Positions 9,513 through 18,968 of a stretch of 53,399 nt of DNA are shown piece by piece. Numbering within the stretch: the first letter of the stretch is position 1; each line of letters begins with the position of its first letter. The notes beneath the pieces are model-generated. The model had not been told where the DNA came from. It saw nothing but the letters and a program-made list of their open reading frames with translations, and ran no database searches. The position numbers and the translations under genes are program-made. The stretch is taken from the NCBI GenBank assembly GCA_028686735.1, contig JAQUBO010000004.1, forward strand, positions 1 to 53,399, in the 5' to 3' direction. Source of the DNA: Bacteroidales bacterium (lineage in GTDB: Bacteria; Bacteroidota; Bacteroidia; Bacteroidales; ML635J-15).

Positions 9513-12500
9513 ATGAGATTACCAAAAATTACAGTAAGTCATCCGGTAACAACTTTGATGTTTTTTCTTGCAATTTTGTTTTTCGGGATATTTTCGTGGG
9601 TAACATTACCAAAGGATTTGTTACCAGCGGTTGAATTACCAGCCTTAACAGTTATTACGATATATCCTGGAGCAGCTGCCGAAGATGTTGAAACGCAAGT
9701 TACTAATCCAATGGAGATAATCCTTGCTGGAACAGAAAATCTAAAAAAACTCACTTCGGTTTCAAAAGAAAATCTATCAACAATCTCTTTGGAATTCGAT
9801 TGGGGAACAGACATTTCGGCTGCTGCAAGTTCAGCAAGAGACCTTATCGAGCTTGTGAAAAAAGATTTGCCTTCCGACGCAATGAATCCTTATATTATGA
9901 AGATTAATTCGTCAATGATCCCCATTGTCGTTTTTACAATAAAAGCTGAAGAATCTTATAGCGGTTTAGAGAGACTTGCTTATGATAAAATTATAGATCC
10001 TATAACAAAGGTACCAGGCGTTGGTTCGGCTTTTATTATTGCTCAACCTACAAGAGAAATTGCTATTTTGGTAAATCCAAATAAACTAAAAGCCTATAAT
10101 CTTAATATTACGGCAATTTCAACAGTTCTAAAAGCGTATAACATTAGCATTCCTGGAGGAAATATAAACTTTGGTAAGTTTGACTTTTCGGTAAGAGTAC
10201 CTGCTGAAATTAACAATATAGAAGAAATCAAGAAAATCCCGCTAATTGGCTTTAATAATAGAATAATTCGTCTCGAAGATGTTGCCGAAATATCTGACGA
10301 TTTTAAAGAAAAAGACGAAATTGCTTATGCAGACAGACAAAAAGCTATTGCACTATTTATTCAAAAACAAACCGGAACAAACTCCTATGAAGTTTATAAA
10401 GGAATTATCGAAAAAATGGCAGAAATCAAAAAAGACTTGCCAGCCGATGTTAAAACAAATATTGTATTTGACACATCTAAAATTATAGTAGAGGTAAGCA
10501 ATAGCTTGCAATCTACAATTTATTATGCTGCACTTTTTGTGGTTTTAGTGGTTTTTGCATTTATGCGAGAGTGGCGAAATAGCTTGATCGTTATTTTAAC
10601 AATCCCATTCTCGATGATGACAGCATATATAACAATGAAACTTGCAGGATTTACAATTAATATATTCTCGCTAATGTCGCTAATTGTTGCTATAGGAATG
10701 GTGGTTGATAATGCCATTGTTGTACTCGAAAACATAAATAGACATATAGAAAACGGAGTAAAACCAAAAGAAGCAGCGGTTTTTGCAACTGGCGAAATGG
10801 GCAAAGCAATTACAGCATCAACACTTACAACAATTTCTGTGTTTATACCGCTAATTTTTGTTGGAGGAATTGTTGGGATACTGTTTAAACAACTGGCAAT
10901 TCTTGTTACAGTAACAATGCTTGCCTCCTTAATAACAGCTTTAGCACTAACACCAATGCTCTCGTCTTTATTATTAAAACCCAAACCCGTAAAACCAAAA
11001 AAGAGAAACCTCTTATTTAGATTTAGTGAAAATATTTTTATAGCTTTTGAAACTTTTTACGCAAAAACATTACATACTTTTATTAAAGCTAAATTTCTTG
11101 TAGTAATTATTGCATTGGCAATTTTTGGACTAAGTATGTATTTTGCTTCAAATATGGGAACAGATTATATTCCTGATATGGATGCAGGTGATGTGATAAC
11201 AACTATTGAAACCGAAATAGGAACAAATGTAAAAGAGACAGAACGAATCGCAAAAATGGTTGAAGATATATATTTTGATGAAGTACCTGAAATGATTTCA
11301 CAATACACTGTAATTGGACAAACAGAATCAAATTTTTTATCTAGTATTGGTTTTGCAGAGGGTAAAAACAAAGCAACTATTAGTGCTGGACTGTGTCTGC
11401 CACAAGACCGTAATCGAAGTGCCACCGAAATTGCAAGTATTATTAGAAATAGACTTGCAAAAATTCCCGAAATAGAAAATTTTCAAGTTACTGGCGGATC
11501 ACTTATGCAAAACATGTTGCTTGGAACCTCTAAACCTATAGAAATTAAAATTACTGGTAGAAATTTTGAAAAAATCAACAAAACAGCACTAGAAATACAA
11601 TCGTTGATGGAAAATACCATAGGTCTTAAAGACGTTGAAAACACAATCGACCGTGGCAAGTCTGAATATCATATTATTATTGATAATGATAAAGCATCAC
11701 ATTATGGATTAAATGCAGCGTTAATCGGAATGCAAGTTAGAGAAAGTATATACGGTGCCGAAGCTGGCACTTACAACGAAGATGCAAACTCATACAACAT
11801 GATTGTTAGATATGATAAATCGGCTCGTGCAAATGTTTCTGATCTGCAGAATATCCTTTTGACAAATCTTGTTGGAATGCAAATGCCTCTTTCGGCTGTA
11901 GCACAAATTACCGAAGGATATGGGCCATTAGAAATTAAACACGAAGCACAATCGCGAATTGTTACAGTTGGAGCAGAACTTGACGGTATTACGCTTAGCG
12001 AAGGTGCAGTACTTGCTAAAAACATCATCGATAATTATGATAAAGACCCTTCTGTTTACCTTAATCTTGCAGGTAAAGTTGGTGACCAAAAAGAATCTTT
12101 CGGAGACCTTAGTATTGTGTTTATAATTAGCATAATGTTGGTTTATATGATTATGGCTTCGCAATTTGAATCCTTTAAAGATCCTTTTATTATTTTATTC
12201 TCAATTCCTTTTTCTCTTGTTGGAGTTGTGCTTGCTTTCGTAATAACAGGTTTAAATCTAAATATTGTAACTTTTGTAGGAGTGATTATGCTGATGGGTA
12301 TTGTTGTAAATAACGGAATTGTATTAGTCGATTATACTAATCTTTTAATCGCTCGGGAATATAATATTACAGATGCAATTGTGGAAGCAGGAAGATCACG
12401 CCTAAGACCAGTACTAATGACTTCTTTCACTACTATTTTAGCAATGATACCTATGGTATTTAGTAAAAGCATAGGTTCTGAATTATGGGGGCCGCTTGGA

Positions 12501-12602
12501 GTTACAATTATAGGTGGTTTATTAGTATCGATGCTCATTACACTTATTTTAGTGCCATGTTTTTACGGAGTAATGAATTATAAAAAATTTAAAAACAACT
12601 AA
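9513..12602 (+). CDS. RND (HAE1/AcrB-type) efflux transporter, inner-membrane pump
   Basis: A 1029-aa protein, the normal length for hydrophobe/amphiphile efflux RND pumps, with twelve expected membrane helices in two halves. N-terminal TM1 is followed by the large porter loop with PGAAAEDVETQVTNPME. TM4 carries VGMVVDNAIVVLENI: the second Asp of the AcrB proton-relay pair is Asn here, as seen in several other RND subfamilies. The second half has GIVVNNGIVLVDY and GRSRLRPVLMT. It exports drugs, detergents or lipophilic compounds using the proton (or Na+) gradient. Substrate not predictable. Confidence 0.95.
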   Translation: MRLPKITVSHPVTTLMFFLAILFFGIFSWVTLPKDLLPAVELPALTVITIYPGAAAEDVETQVTNPMEIILAGTENLKKLTSVSKENLSTISLEFDWGTDISAAASSARDLIELVKKDLPSDAMNPYIMKINSSMIPIVVFTIKAEESYSGLERLAYDKIIDPITKVPGVGSAFIIAQPTREIAILVNPNKLKAYNLNITAISTVLKAYNISIPGGNINFGKFDFSVRVPAEINNIEEIKKIPLIGFNNRIIRLEDVAEISDDFKEKDEIAYADRQKAIALFIQKQTGTNSYEVYKGIIEKMAEIKKDLPADVKTNIVFDTSKIIVEVSNSLQSTIYYAALFVVLVVFAFMREWRNSLIVILTIPFSMMTAYITMKLAGFTINIFSLMSLIVAIGMVVDNAIVVLENINRHIENGVKPKEAAVFATGEMGKAITASTLTTISVFIPLIFVGGIVGILFKQLAILVTVTMLASLITALALTPMLSSLLLKPKPVKPKKRNLLFRFSENIFIAFETFYAKTLHTFIKAKFLVVIIALAIFGLSMYFASNMGTDYIPDMDAGDVITTIETEIGTNVKETERIAKMVEDIYFDEVPEMISQYTVIGQTESNFLSSIGFAEGKNKATISAGLCLPQDRNRSATEIASIIRNRLAKIPEIENFQVTGGSLMQNMLLGTSKPIEIKITGRNFEKINKTALEIQSLMENTIGLKDVENTIDRGKSEYHIIIDNDKASHYGLNAALIGMQVRESIYGAEAGTYNEDANSYNMIVRYDKSARANVSDLQNILLTNLVGMQMPLSAVAQITEGYGPLEIKHEAQSRIVTVGAELDGITLSEGAVLAKNIIDNYDKDPSVYLNLAGKVGDQKESFGDLSIVFIISIMLVYMIMASQFESFKDPFIILFSIPFSLVGVVLAFVITGLNLNIVTFVGVIMLMGIVVNNGIVLVDYTNLLIAREYNITDAIVEAGRSRLRPVLMTSFTTILAMIPMVFSKSIGSELWGPLGVTIIGGLLVSMLITLILVPCFYGVMNYKKFKNN

Positions 12603-12604
12603 TT

Positions 12605-12910
12605 ATGAGAATGATATATATAAGCTGTAATGTGAGTATGCTCAATGAAATTGTCAGTTTGCTAAAAAAACATAAAGCAAAATCCTACCAAATAGTTGAA
12701 CAAGCTAGTTCGATGAACAAAGTTGGAAATCCTAGACTCAATAATGCAGTTTGGCCAGGATATAATTCACTGATTTTCATAAATCTGGAAACCGAAAAAA
12801 CATATAATTCGCTGATTACAGAACTTAAAAATTATAATAAAAAAGTTACAATGCCCGATGAAAAGATTACTGTTTCTGCCTGGAAAACAGATGAGTTTTT
12901 TTGGGAATAA
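12605..12910 (+). CDS. Small PII-like (ferredoxin-like fold) protein of the RND operon
   Basis: A 101-aa cytoplasmic protein with no signal peptide or membrane segment. Its start lies 2 bp after the RND stop, so it is very likely co-transcribed. The pattern resembles PII/CutA-like trimeric proteins: a beta strand IYISCNVSMLNEIVSLLKK, a loop rich in small residues, then NSLIFINLETEKTYNSLITELKNYN and a third strand KITVSAW. Small PII-like proteins at the ends of RND or transporter operons are known, but the fold here is judged from pattern only. It may gate or sense for the pump. Confidence 0.7.
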   Translation: MRMIYISCNVSMLNEIVSLLKKHKAKSYQIVEQASSMNKVGNPRLNNAVWPGYNSLIFINLETEKTYNSLITELKNYNKKVTMPDEKITVSAWKTDEFFWE

Positions 12911-13023
12911 CTCTAACCTGCTCTCAGTTCTTGGCTCTCAGTTTTGCACACAATCTGATCTTCGAGTTACTCGAAGACCAATTGTGAGAGATCTTCAGTA
13001 ACACCAAGCACATCGCCCCCCGT
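12911..13023. terminator. Convergent intergenic stem-loop
   Basis: Between convergent genes: TCTTCGAG-TTA-CTCGAAGA, an 8-bp perfect stem at 12959-12977. There is no T-tract on either strand, so rho-independent termination is uncertain. A REP-like palindrome is the alternative. Confidence 0.35.
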
Positions 13024-13779
13024 TTATACCAATTTTAACAACTCTTCAATAATTTCTTTTCTTACAGGCAATTTTTCAAAATCTAAAATTTCAATTTGTA
13101 ATAACTCAAACCTTACTTTCCCCTTATGTTCAATTAATACTACAGTACCTGGGATCAACACTCGATAATCGTTAAAACACCAGTTATAGTTTATTTCTTC
13201 AGTGTACCAAACATTGTATGTTTGTTGACCATTAACTACTGTTACATTTTTACATGAATAAGCATTGATTTCTTTAGTTTCCTCAGTATATGTAATTTCT
13301 GGTGCTTCCCATTCTGGGAATATGTCATTGAATTTGTAGGTTTCTATAAAGTCCTTTTCGTTTTTATATAAAACTGGTTTTGATAATGGATCATTTTTGC
13401 ACCAAGCTTTTTTATCATATCCATTTATATACACTTTTTCCGCTTTTTTGTTGTAGAATGCCATTACCCATTGGAATTTATTTTTCTTTCTGTCAATAAT
13501 TAGGTAGTTTTTATGAGCATTAAAGTTATCTCCAATAGTACTAATACTTGTATCAGTTTTAGCTTGCTGAAAATTAAGAGCTTTCTTGTCTTTAAAACTG
13601 AGAATATGCTGATACCCTTTTTCTGTTGAATATGATGATGTCTTGTCTCCTTCGGCAGCTTGTTTTAAGTCAACCGAATAAATATCTGTTTTATAAACTA
13701 GATGGTAATTCTGAGCATTAATTGTTACAGAACCTACTATAATAATTAGAAAAACAAATTGAAATTTGATAGCTTTCAT
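13024..13779 (-). CDS. GLPGLI-family secreted protein
   Basis: A 251-aa protein with signal peptide KAIKFQFVFLIIIVGSVTINAQ. It matches the GLPGLI family of Bacteroidota: an N-terminal YHLVYKTD strand, repeated beta strands with YKNEKDFIETYKFNDIFPEW, then TYNVWYTEEINYNWCFNDYRVLIPGTVVLIEHKG. The hallmark segment PGLvL(e) is IPGTVVLIE here. Function of the family is unknown; members are exported and occur near T9SS and TonB-linked systems. It appears monocistronic. Confidence 0.75.
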   Translation of the reverse strand: MKAIKFQFVFLIIIVGSVTINAQNYHLVYKTDIYSVDLKQAAEGDKTSSYSTEKGYQHILSFKDKKALNFQQAKTDTSISTIGDNFNAHKNYLIIDRKKNKFQWVMAFYNKKAEKVYINGYDKKAWCKNDPLSKPVLYKNEKDFIETYKFNDIFPEWEAPEITYTEETKEINAYSCKNVTVVNGQQTYNVWYTEEINYNWCFNDYRVLIPGTVVLIEHKGKVRFELLQIEILDFEKLPVRKEIIEELLKLV

Positions 13780-13857
13780 AATTAATTAAACAATAACGGG
13801 TTGTATTTATTGTGAACTTATTCTTATATTGTCAAAGATAAAACAAAAATTAGTAAT

Positions 13858-14229
13858 ATGAAAAAGCATCTTTACTTATTAATATTTTTACTACCATTAT
13901 TGTGTTGTGGAACATGTAATCACGAAAAAGTTGAGGGAAAGATAAAAATGAGTACCGATGAAATTATGATTGGTGATACCCTTGAGCTTGAAGCAATTAT
14001 TTTCGACACAGAAAAAAAGTTAAAAAAGATTATGTGGGATGTAGATCTATACGAAGATGCAAGTATTATTAGTCCGATTTATGTGGAGGGTGATTCCACA
14101 GAATATAAATCATTATTTATTGCTAAAAACTCTGGCATCTTTAAAATCACACTGTCATGTTTTTATATACAGACAAATCCAACTATTATCGATGAGGTGG
14201 AAATTAAAGTAAGCGATAGAAACAATTAA
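13858..14229 (+). CDS. Small lipoprotein with Ig/PKD-like domain
   Basis: A 123-aa protein. The signal sequence KKHLYLLIFLLPLLCCGTCNH carries a lipobox-like LLCC/GTC, so lipidation is probable but the exact Cys is ambiguous. The mature part (about 100 aa) looks like a single beta-sandwich: an EIMIGDTLELEAIIFDTEKK strand pair and FKITLSCFYIQTN. I know no family for it. It sits between a GLPGLI gene (opposite strand) and a T9SS cargo gene. Confidence 0.65.
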   Translation: MKKHLYLLIFLLPLLCCGTCNHEKVEGKIKMSTDEIMIGDTLELEAIIFDTEKKLKKIMWDVDLYEDASIISPIYVEGDSTEYKSLFIAKNSGIFKITLSCFYIQTNPTIIDEVEIKVSDRNN

Positions 14230-14340
14230 TCGAAAATAACAATATTATTAAACTTCCTCAAATGCAACAGAAACAGAATTATCAGAGGAAGCTACTTATC
14301 GTTGAATAGTAATTTATATAACAAATAATTTAATGCATAC

Positions 14341-14356
14341 TTGTAAAGCTTTACAA
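14341..14356. promoter_or_regulatory. 16-bp perfect palindrome upstream of T9SS cargo gene
   Basis: TTGTAAAGCTTTACAA is a perfect palindrome 45 bp before the ATG at 14401, with a related TTTGTAAATTG at 14380-14390. Its position fits an operator or activator site. Nothing else identifies the binding protein. Confidence 0.3.
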
Positions 14357-14400
14357 ATGACTAAATACAACGAAACACATTTGTAAATTGTCTTATAAAA

Positions 14401-15816
14401 ATGAGAAAATCTATATTATTATTTATTGGTTTAAGTGCGAATTTAATCATTTTTGCACAAACTCCTGTTGCAAATGCTGGTGCAGACACTGTTTTTTGCG
14501 GTTATTCGGGTAATCTCAATGCTATTCCAAGTGTTGGCACAGGAACCTGGAGTACACCTGCGTCAGAAAATGTTTGTTTTGAAGATGTCAATGACCCAAA
14601 TACGCTAGTTACATCGAATATAATCAATACTGGAAATCCATCTAATCCATATTTTACCCTTTATTGGACAGAAACTTTGGGAGCAGAAACAGACAGAGAT
14701 ACAGTGAAAGTAATCTTCGCTAGGATTCCAAACTCCAATATTAATATTATTCATCCTAAATGTTTTGGAGAACCTGCCACCATTGCTGCTCATGAAGATT
14801 CATTACAACAATATACATGGAACTTCTATACTGGTGCTATTGACAGCACTTCTATTAATCCTCTTGGTGGTGGATTTCAAAACTTTGTTTATTGGAACAG
14901 CACAGACACATTACATCGCATCAGTTTAATTACTACAAATTACTGGGGTTGTCAAAGTGCTATTACTCTTGATACTGTTTACGAACCGCCTATCCCAATA
15001 TTCGATGTTACAATAATATCAGATACTTGTATGTTAGGTAAGGGTGGGGTTATATTTGGAGATACTCTAATTAATAATTCGTTCTTCTGGCTTGATACTG
15101 TTTACGGACCGCCGGTCGGAACTCCGATTACAACAGTTTACAATCTCCCAACAGGAGAATATAATATTAAGGCTTCATATCCAACTCCTAATATGATTTA
15201 CTACTCATACTACTTGACCACTTTTAATAGTGCAAATTGTATTGATACATTAGACTTTGAAATACCATCAATTGGAAATATTGAAACGCAGATTGAAGTC
15301 TCAGCAGTTGTAAATCTTAATAATCTTACTACTGAAAATGCCCAAATAATTTTAATAAACCTTACAGAATTTGAGGACGCAGAAACTTATATTTGTGAAT
15401 GGCATTTTGACGACGGCACTACTCTCCACAACTGTGACGCACAAATTGAGCATTATTATACTGAGGCAAATTGTTTTCAACCGTATTTAATTGTTATGAA
15501 ATCTAACATGCCAGAATGTAGAGACACTGCTTTTATAACGCCATGTATTAATGTTGTTAATGCTGGTATAGATAGCTGTTCCAACAATCTTGATTTTTCA
15601 ATATTCCCAAATCCTGCAAAAGAGAGTTTTTCTATTTTGTACAATACTACAAGACCAGTGAAAATTTTAGTAATCGACCTAAATGGAAAAATAGCGATAA
15701 ATATTCCGAACTATCAAGGAGAAGAAATTAATATCAAAAATCTGATTAATGGAATCTATATTGTTAAAATACAATCTTCAGATACCACTGAATGTAAAAA
15801 ACTATTTGTAGAATAA
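14401..15816 (+). CDS. Secreted protein with PKD-like domains and T9SS type A sorting domain
   Basis: A 471-aa protein with signal peptide RKSILLFIGLSANLIIFAQ. Several beta-rich Ig/PKD-like segments follow, one with CEWHFDDGTTLHNC at about residues 340-350. The last about 73 residues are a type IX secretion C-terminal domain: FSIFPNPAKESFSILY, VIDLNGK, then INGIYIVKIQ and KKLFVE at the end. The protein is therefore predicted to cross the outer membrane by T9SS and be attached to the surface or released. No enzymatic domain is visible; a structural or adhesive role is guessed. Confidence 0.85.
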   Translation: MRKSILLFIGLSANLIIFAQTPVANAGADTVFCGYSGNLNAIPSVGTGTWSTPASENVCFEDVNDPNTLVTSNIINTGNPSNPYFTLYWTETLGAETDRDTVKVIFARIPNSNINIIHPKCFGEPATIAAHEDSLQQYTWNFYTGAIDSTSINPLGGGFQNFVYWNSTDTLHRISLITTNYWGCQSAITLDTVYEPPIPIFDVTIISDTCMLGKGGVIFGDTLINNSFFWLDTVYGPPVGTPITTVYNLPTGEYNIKASYPTPNMIYYSYYLTTFNSANCIDTLDFEIPSIGNIETQIEVSAVVNLNNLTTENAQIILINLTEFEDAETYICEWHFDDGTTLHNCDAQIEHYYTEANCFQPYLIVMKSNMPECRDTAFITPCINVVNAGIDSCSNNLDFSIFPNPAKESFSILYNTTRPVKILVIDLNGKIAINIPNYQGEEINIKNLINGIYIVKIQSSDTTECKKLFVE

Positions 15817-15874
15817 AATATTGGACTTTGTGATTAATAACTGCGAGCTGTGAACAGTTTAACTGATAAACTGT

Positions 15875-16408
15875 TTATATCCACCAGCCTAATACAAGTT
15901 TAACACCATAATGGTTTTGCGTTAGTTTCGCACCATCATCATATTTAAAAAATTTCCTGCCATATTGAAAATCTATAATAAGAGAAAACTTTTCGTTAAA
16001 CAAGAAATGATATCCAGGTTCAATAAATATAGCGGTATTGCGGTGCAGATAATGTACGTTTCGGGTATATGCCACACCTGGACCAATAAATAATCCTTTT
16101 GAGATAGATTTTTGTTTATTATCAAAATCAAAATGATATGGTAAAGCAATTTCGCCACCAATATTTATTATTGCCGAACCATAGTTTCTAAATCCATAAT
16201 ATACTAAACCTAAAAATCTAATATCCAAATTATTTATTATTGGGACTTGTATAGCAACTGGACATATATTAATATCGAATGCACCAGCAGGATATTGTTT
16301 ATTAAAAGTTGCCGCTGGGCTAACTCCTATCATGATTGGAGGTCTTTGCTGAGCCTTGACGACTACACAAAATATCAACAACAGCGAAATTAGAATCATT
16401 TTTTTCAT
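15875..16408 (-). CDS. Small outer-membrane beta-barrel-like protein
   Basis: Start placed at 16408 (KKMILISLLLIFCVVVKAQ), giving 177 aa with a clean signal peptide; the upstream ATG at 16426 adds six residues ahead of it. The mature protein has alternating strands typical of an 8-stranded barrel and a C-terminal aromatic strand, NHYGVKLVLGWWI. No specific family recognised. It lies downstream of the large BamA/TamA-like gene on the same strand, with about a 58-bp gap, so it may be co-transcribed. Confidence 0.7.
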   Translation of the reverse strand: MKKMILISLLLIFCVVVKAQQRPPIMIGVSPAATFNKQYPAGAFDINICPVAIQVPIINNLDIRFLGLVYYGFRNYGSAIINIGGEIALPYHFDFDNKQKSISKGLFIGPGVAYTRNVHYLHRNTAIFIEPGYHFLFNEKFSLIIDFQYGRKFFKYDDGAKLTQNHYGVKLVLGWWI

Positions 16409-16466
16409 ATCATCAAACTTAAACAATAATAAGACATTAGCAATTACTTGTTTTGCATCTCGGGTC

Positions 16467-18812
16467 TTAGAACGGATATCCTATACCAAAATTAAAAGTA
16501 AAATCGCTAAATTCAAAAGTATTAAAAGTCCCCAGCCATCTTTCTCCAATTGGGAACACTGGACTATATAAAGGAACTCCAAAGTCAAATCTAATAATAA
16601 AGAATGAGAAGTCAAGTCTGGTTCCAAAACCAGTTCCTAAAGCCATTTCTTTATAAAATCTATTCGCATTAAACAATGCTCCTGCCCTATTATCATTTGA
16701 ATCAATAGCCCAAATATTACCGGCATCAATAAAAAGAGCTCCTTCCAAAAACGAAATAATTTTAAATCGATATTCAAGGTTAAACATTATTTTCATATCA
16801 GCAATTTGATCATAATTTGAATCTGGATTGGTATATGCCCCTGGTCCAATAGATCTAACACGATATGCCCTTATATCATTTGCACCGCCAATAAAATACT
16901 TTTTAATAAATGGTAATCCTTTTGTTGAATTCCCATAAGGCAGTCCAATCCCAAAAAAGGCTCTATAAACCAAAGATTGTTTTTCATTAAATATTTGATA
17001 GTATCGATAGTCAAAATCTGCTTTTACAAATTGTGCAAATTCAACTCCCACAAATTGATATGCACCCTCTACCTGTTCTTGATTTGTTAATTTATAAAAA
17101 ACATTAGGAATATTACCACTTGTCTCAAGATTAAGCCAAAAATAAGAAAAACTCTTTAACTTATTAATATTCTGATTATTAAACATTAAGTCATAACTAA
17201 TAACAGACATTAGTTGATCTTCATAAGAATACCTTATGTACAAATTTGCTATCTGTTCTTGAAAAGTAGGGTCAAAGTCAAAGATTTTTACCAAATACAA
17301 ATCTATGGGATTTATAGAATGAGTGATGTAATTATTTTTTCCTCCTTTCCAAAAATAGCCAAAACTAAGATTACCAATAGTTCGAGTATAATCGGGCCTT
17401 TGCTGGTAATTAAAAGATGTGCTTATTCTTGTTTTAGGATTATGGTTTTTTACAAACTCATAATTCTCATAAAAAGGGATCATTAGTTTTGGAATATTTA
17501 ATTTCATTGCCCCTCCATATTCCAAAGTATTAAATAAAAGTTGACGCGTATCCTCTGTATCTAATGCAAGTGTTTGAAACGCAAGAGATCCTTTGATATT
17601 AAACAATTGAGCTCCACGAAGCAAGTTTTTATTATTGTATGAAATACCACCTTCCATCCCAATGTTTCCTGATGTATTATTACCTTCTAACTCTAGCGTA
17701 TATGATTGTTTTAGCATGGGTGTAAGATAAATATGTAAATCAAGAAAACGCTCTTTTTGAGTTTCTAAAAAGACATCCTCGGCTGGATTAAGTTTTATAT
17801 TTATTAATTTAAATTGCTTAAGGTTTGAGAGATGTGCATGTGTTTTTTCGATATTTTTGATATTGTATCTATCTCCACGTTTTACAAAACATGATTGAAG
17901 AAAAACTGATGGTTTAAATTCTAATTTGTTACTATAAATAATGTTGTATCCATCAACATAAATAGTATCAAGTGTTAAATTATAATCCGTAGCATCCGAT
18001 ATCGATAATTTAGGGTCGTGATCGGGATATATATATATATTACGTATTACCTGTGCTTTAAAAGGAGTATTATTTTTAATATCGTTTTCTTCAAATGATT
18101 TTCGAATTGCAAGAGTAAGTTTTGTTTGATACTTATTTATTGTTGTATCGGCATAAAAATGAATATTATTAATAGAAAAATAATAATACCCATTTGATTT
18201 TAGCATCCGAACAAGCCGTTCTCGCTCATCCTGAAGCTCATCGGTATTAAAATTTATATTCGTAGAAAGTAAGGAATTAACAGTATCCAGTAAGACAAGC
18301 TCTTTAATTTTAGGATCCACAATATCATAAACCAAATTAGAGACTATATATGGTTTCCCAGTTTCGATTATATATGTAAGATTTATTTTCTTTTTTCTTT
18401 TCTTTTCAGTAAGTTTCACTTCTGCCTCATAATATGATTGAGCATGCAAATAGGCTTCTATATCACTAACAGTCTTAGTCGTGGCAAACTCATCATAAAT
18501 AACAGGAGGCTCTCCTATCACATCTGCAATCTTGTTTTTAAACTTACGTTCTTTCCCAGATTTTGCCAAATTATAAACCATAAGGTGAAACCTAAAAACA
18601 GATAATGTTTTTCTATTGGGTTTTTGCTTAAGTGTAGTTTTTAAATCTTCAAGGTCAACATTTGAGTTATCTATGTCAAAATTAACTTTCGCAAGTAAAT
18701 ATTCATCATCAGCAACATGCTTGGTCGATTTGCACGAATCAAACGATAACACAATAACTATTATGCCAAAAGCCAAGACAGCTTTAGAAATTATATTTTT
18801 TATAAGCTTCAT
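16467..18812 (-). CDS. BamA/TamA-family outer-membrane assembly protein (lipoprotein)
   Basis: A 781-aa protein. N-terminal signal with lipobox LSFDSCKSTKHVADDEYLL, which is characteristic of the Bacteroidota TamA-like group. The first half contains POTRA-like modules, for example VSDIEAYLHAQSYYEAEVKL and GYYYFSINNIHF. The second half is an Omp85-type 16-stranded barrel with GIGLPYGNSTKGLPFIKKYFIGG, near the usual Omp85 loop motif, and it ends in Phe (FNFGIGYPF). Omp85 proteins insert or translocate outer-membrane proteins. No tamB homologue is next to it here, so the exact substrate is open. Confidence 0.88.
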   Translation of the reverse strand: MKLIKNIISKAVLAFGIIVIVLSFDSCKSTKHVADDEYLLAKVNFDIDNSNVDLEDLKTTLKQKPNRKTLSVFRFHLMVYNLAKSGKERKFKNKIADVIGEPPVIYDEFATTKTVSDIEAYLHAQSYYEAEVKLTEKKRKKKINLTYIIETGKPYIVSNLVYDIVDPKIKELVLLDTVNSLLSTNINFNTDELQDERERLVRMLKSNGYYYFSINNIHFYADTTINKYQTKLTLAIRKSFEENDIKNNTPFKAQVIRNIYIYPDHDPKLSISDATDYNLTLDTIYVDGYNIIYSNKLEFKPSVFLQSCFVKRGDRYNIKNIEKTHAHLSNLKQFKLINIKLNPAEDVFLETQKERFLDLHIYLTPMLKQSYTLELEGNNTSGNIGMEGGISYNNKNLLRGAQLFNIKGSLAFQTLALDTEDTRQLLFNTLEYGGAMKLNIPKLMIPFYENYEFVKNHNPKTRISTSFNYQQRPDYTRTIGNLSFGYFWKGGKNNYITHSINPIDLYLVKIFDFDPTFQEQIANLYIRYSYEDQLMSVISYDLMFNNQNINKLKSFSYFWLNLETSGNIPNVFYKLTNQEQVEGAYQFVGVEFAQFVKADFDYRYYQIFNEKQSLVYRAFFGIGLPYGNSTKGLPFIKKYFIGGANDIRAYRVRSIGPGAYTNPDSNYDQIADMKIMFNLEYRFKIISFLEGALFIDAGNIWAIDSNDNRAGALFNANRFYKEMALGTGFGTRLDFSFFIIRFDFGVPLYSPVFPIGERWLGTFNTFEFSDFTFNFGIGYPF

Positions 18813-18910
18813 ATTCCAGATACAAATATAAATTAAAATGCATTGTGTTGCAACAAAAATAATTGCTTCTTTATGAATAAATTAAACATAACAAATTATT
18901 TAATTTATAA

Positions 18911-18948
18911 ATAAAAAAAGCTGTCTCCTGTATAGGCAGACAGCTTTT
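18911..18948 (-). terminator. Rho-independent terminator of dsbD
   Basis: Read on the minus strand: AAAAGCTGTCT pairs with AGACAGCTTTT, with an inner CCT/AGG helix and a one-base bulge, followed by seven T's. It lies 20 bp after the dsbD stop. Confidence 0.85.
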
Positions 18949-18968
18949 ATATGAAAGATAATTATTTT

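Noticed and set aside
10523-10984. 153-codon ORF antisense to the RND pump
   Set aside because: Entirely within a well-supported RND gene; composition mirrors its TM helices.
12959-12977. Stem-loop as a strong bidirectional terminator
   Set aside because: No T-tract on either side; kept only as a low-confidence feature.
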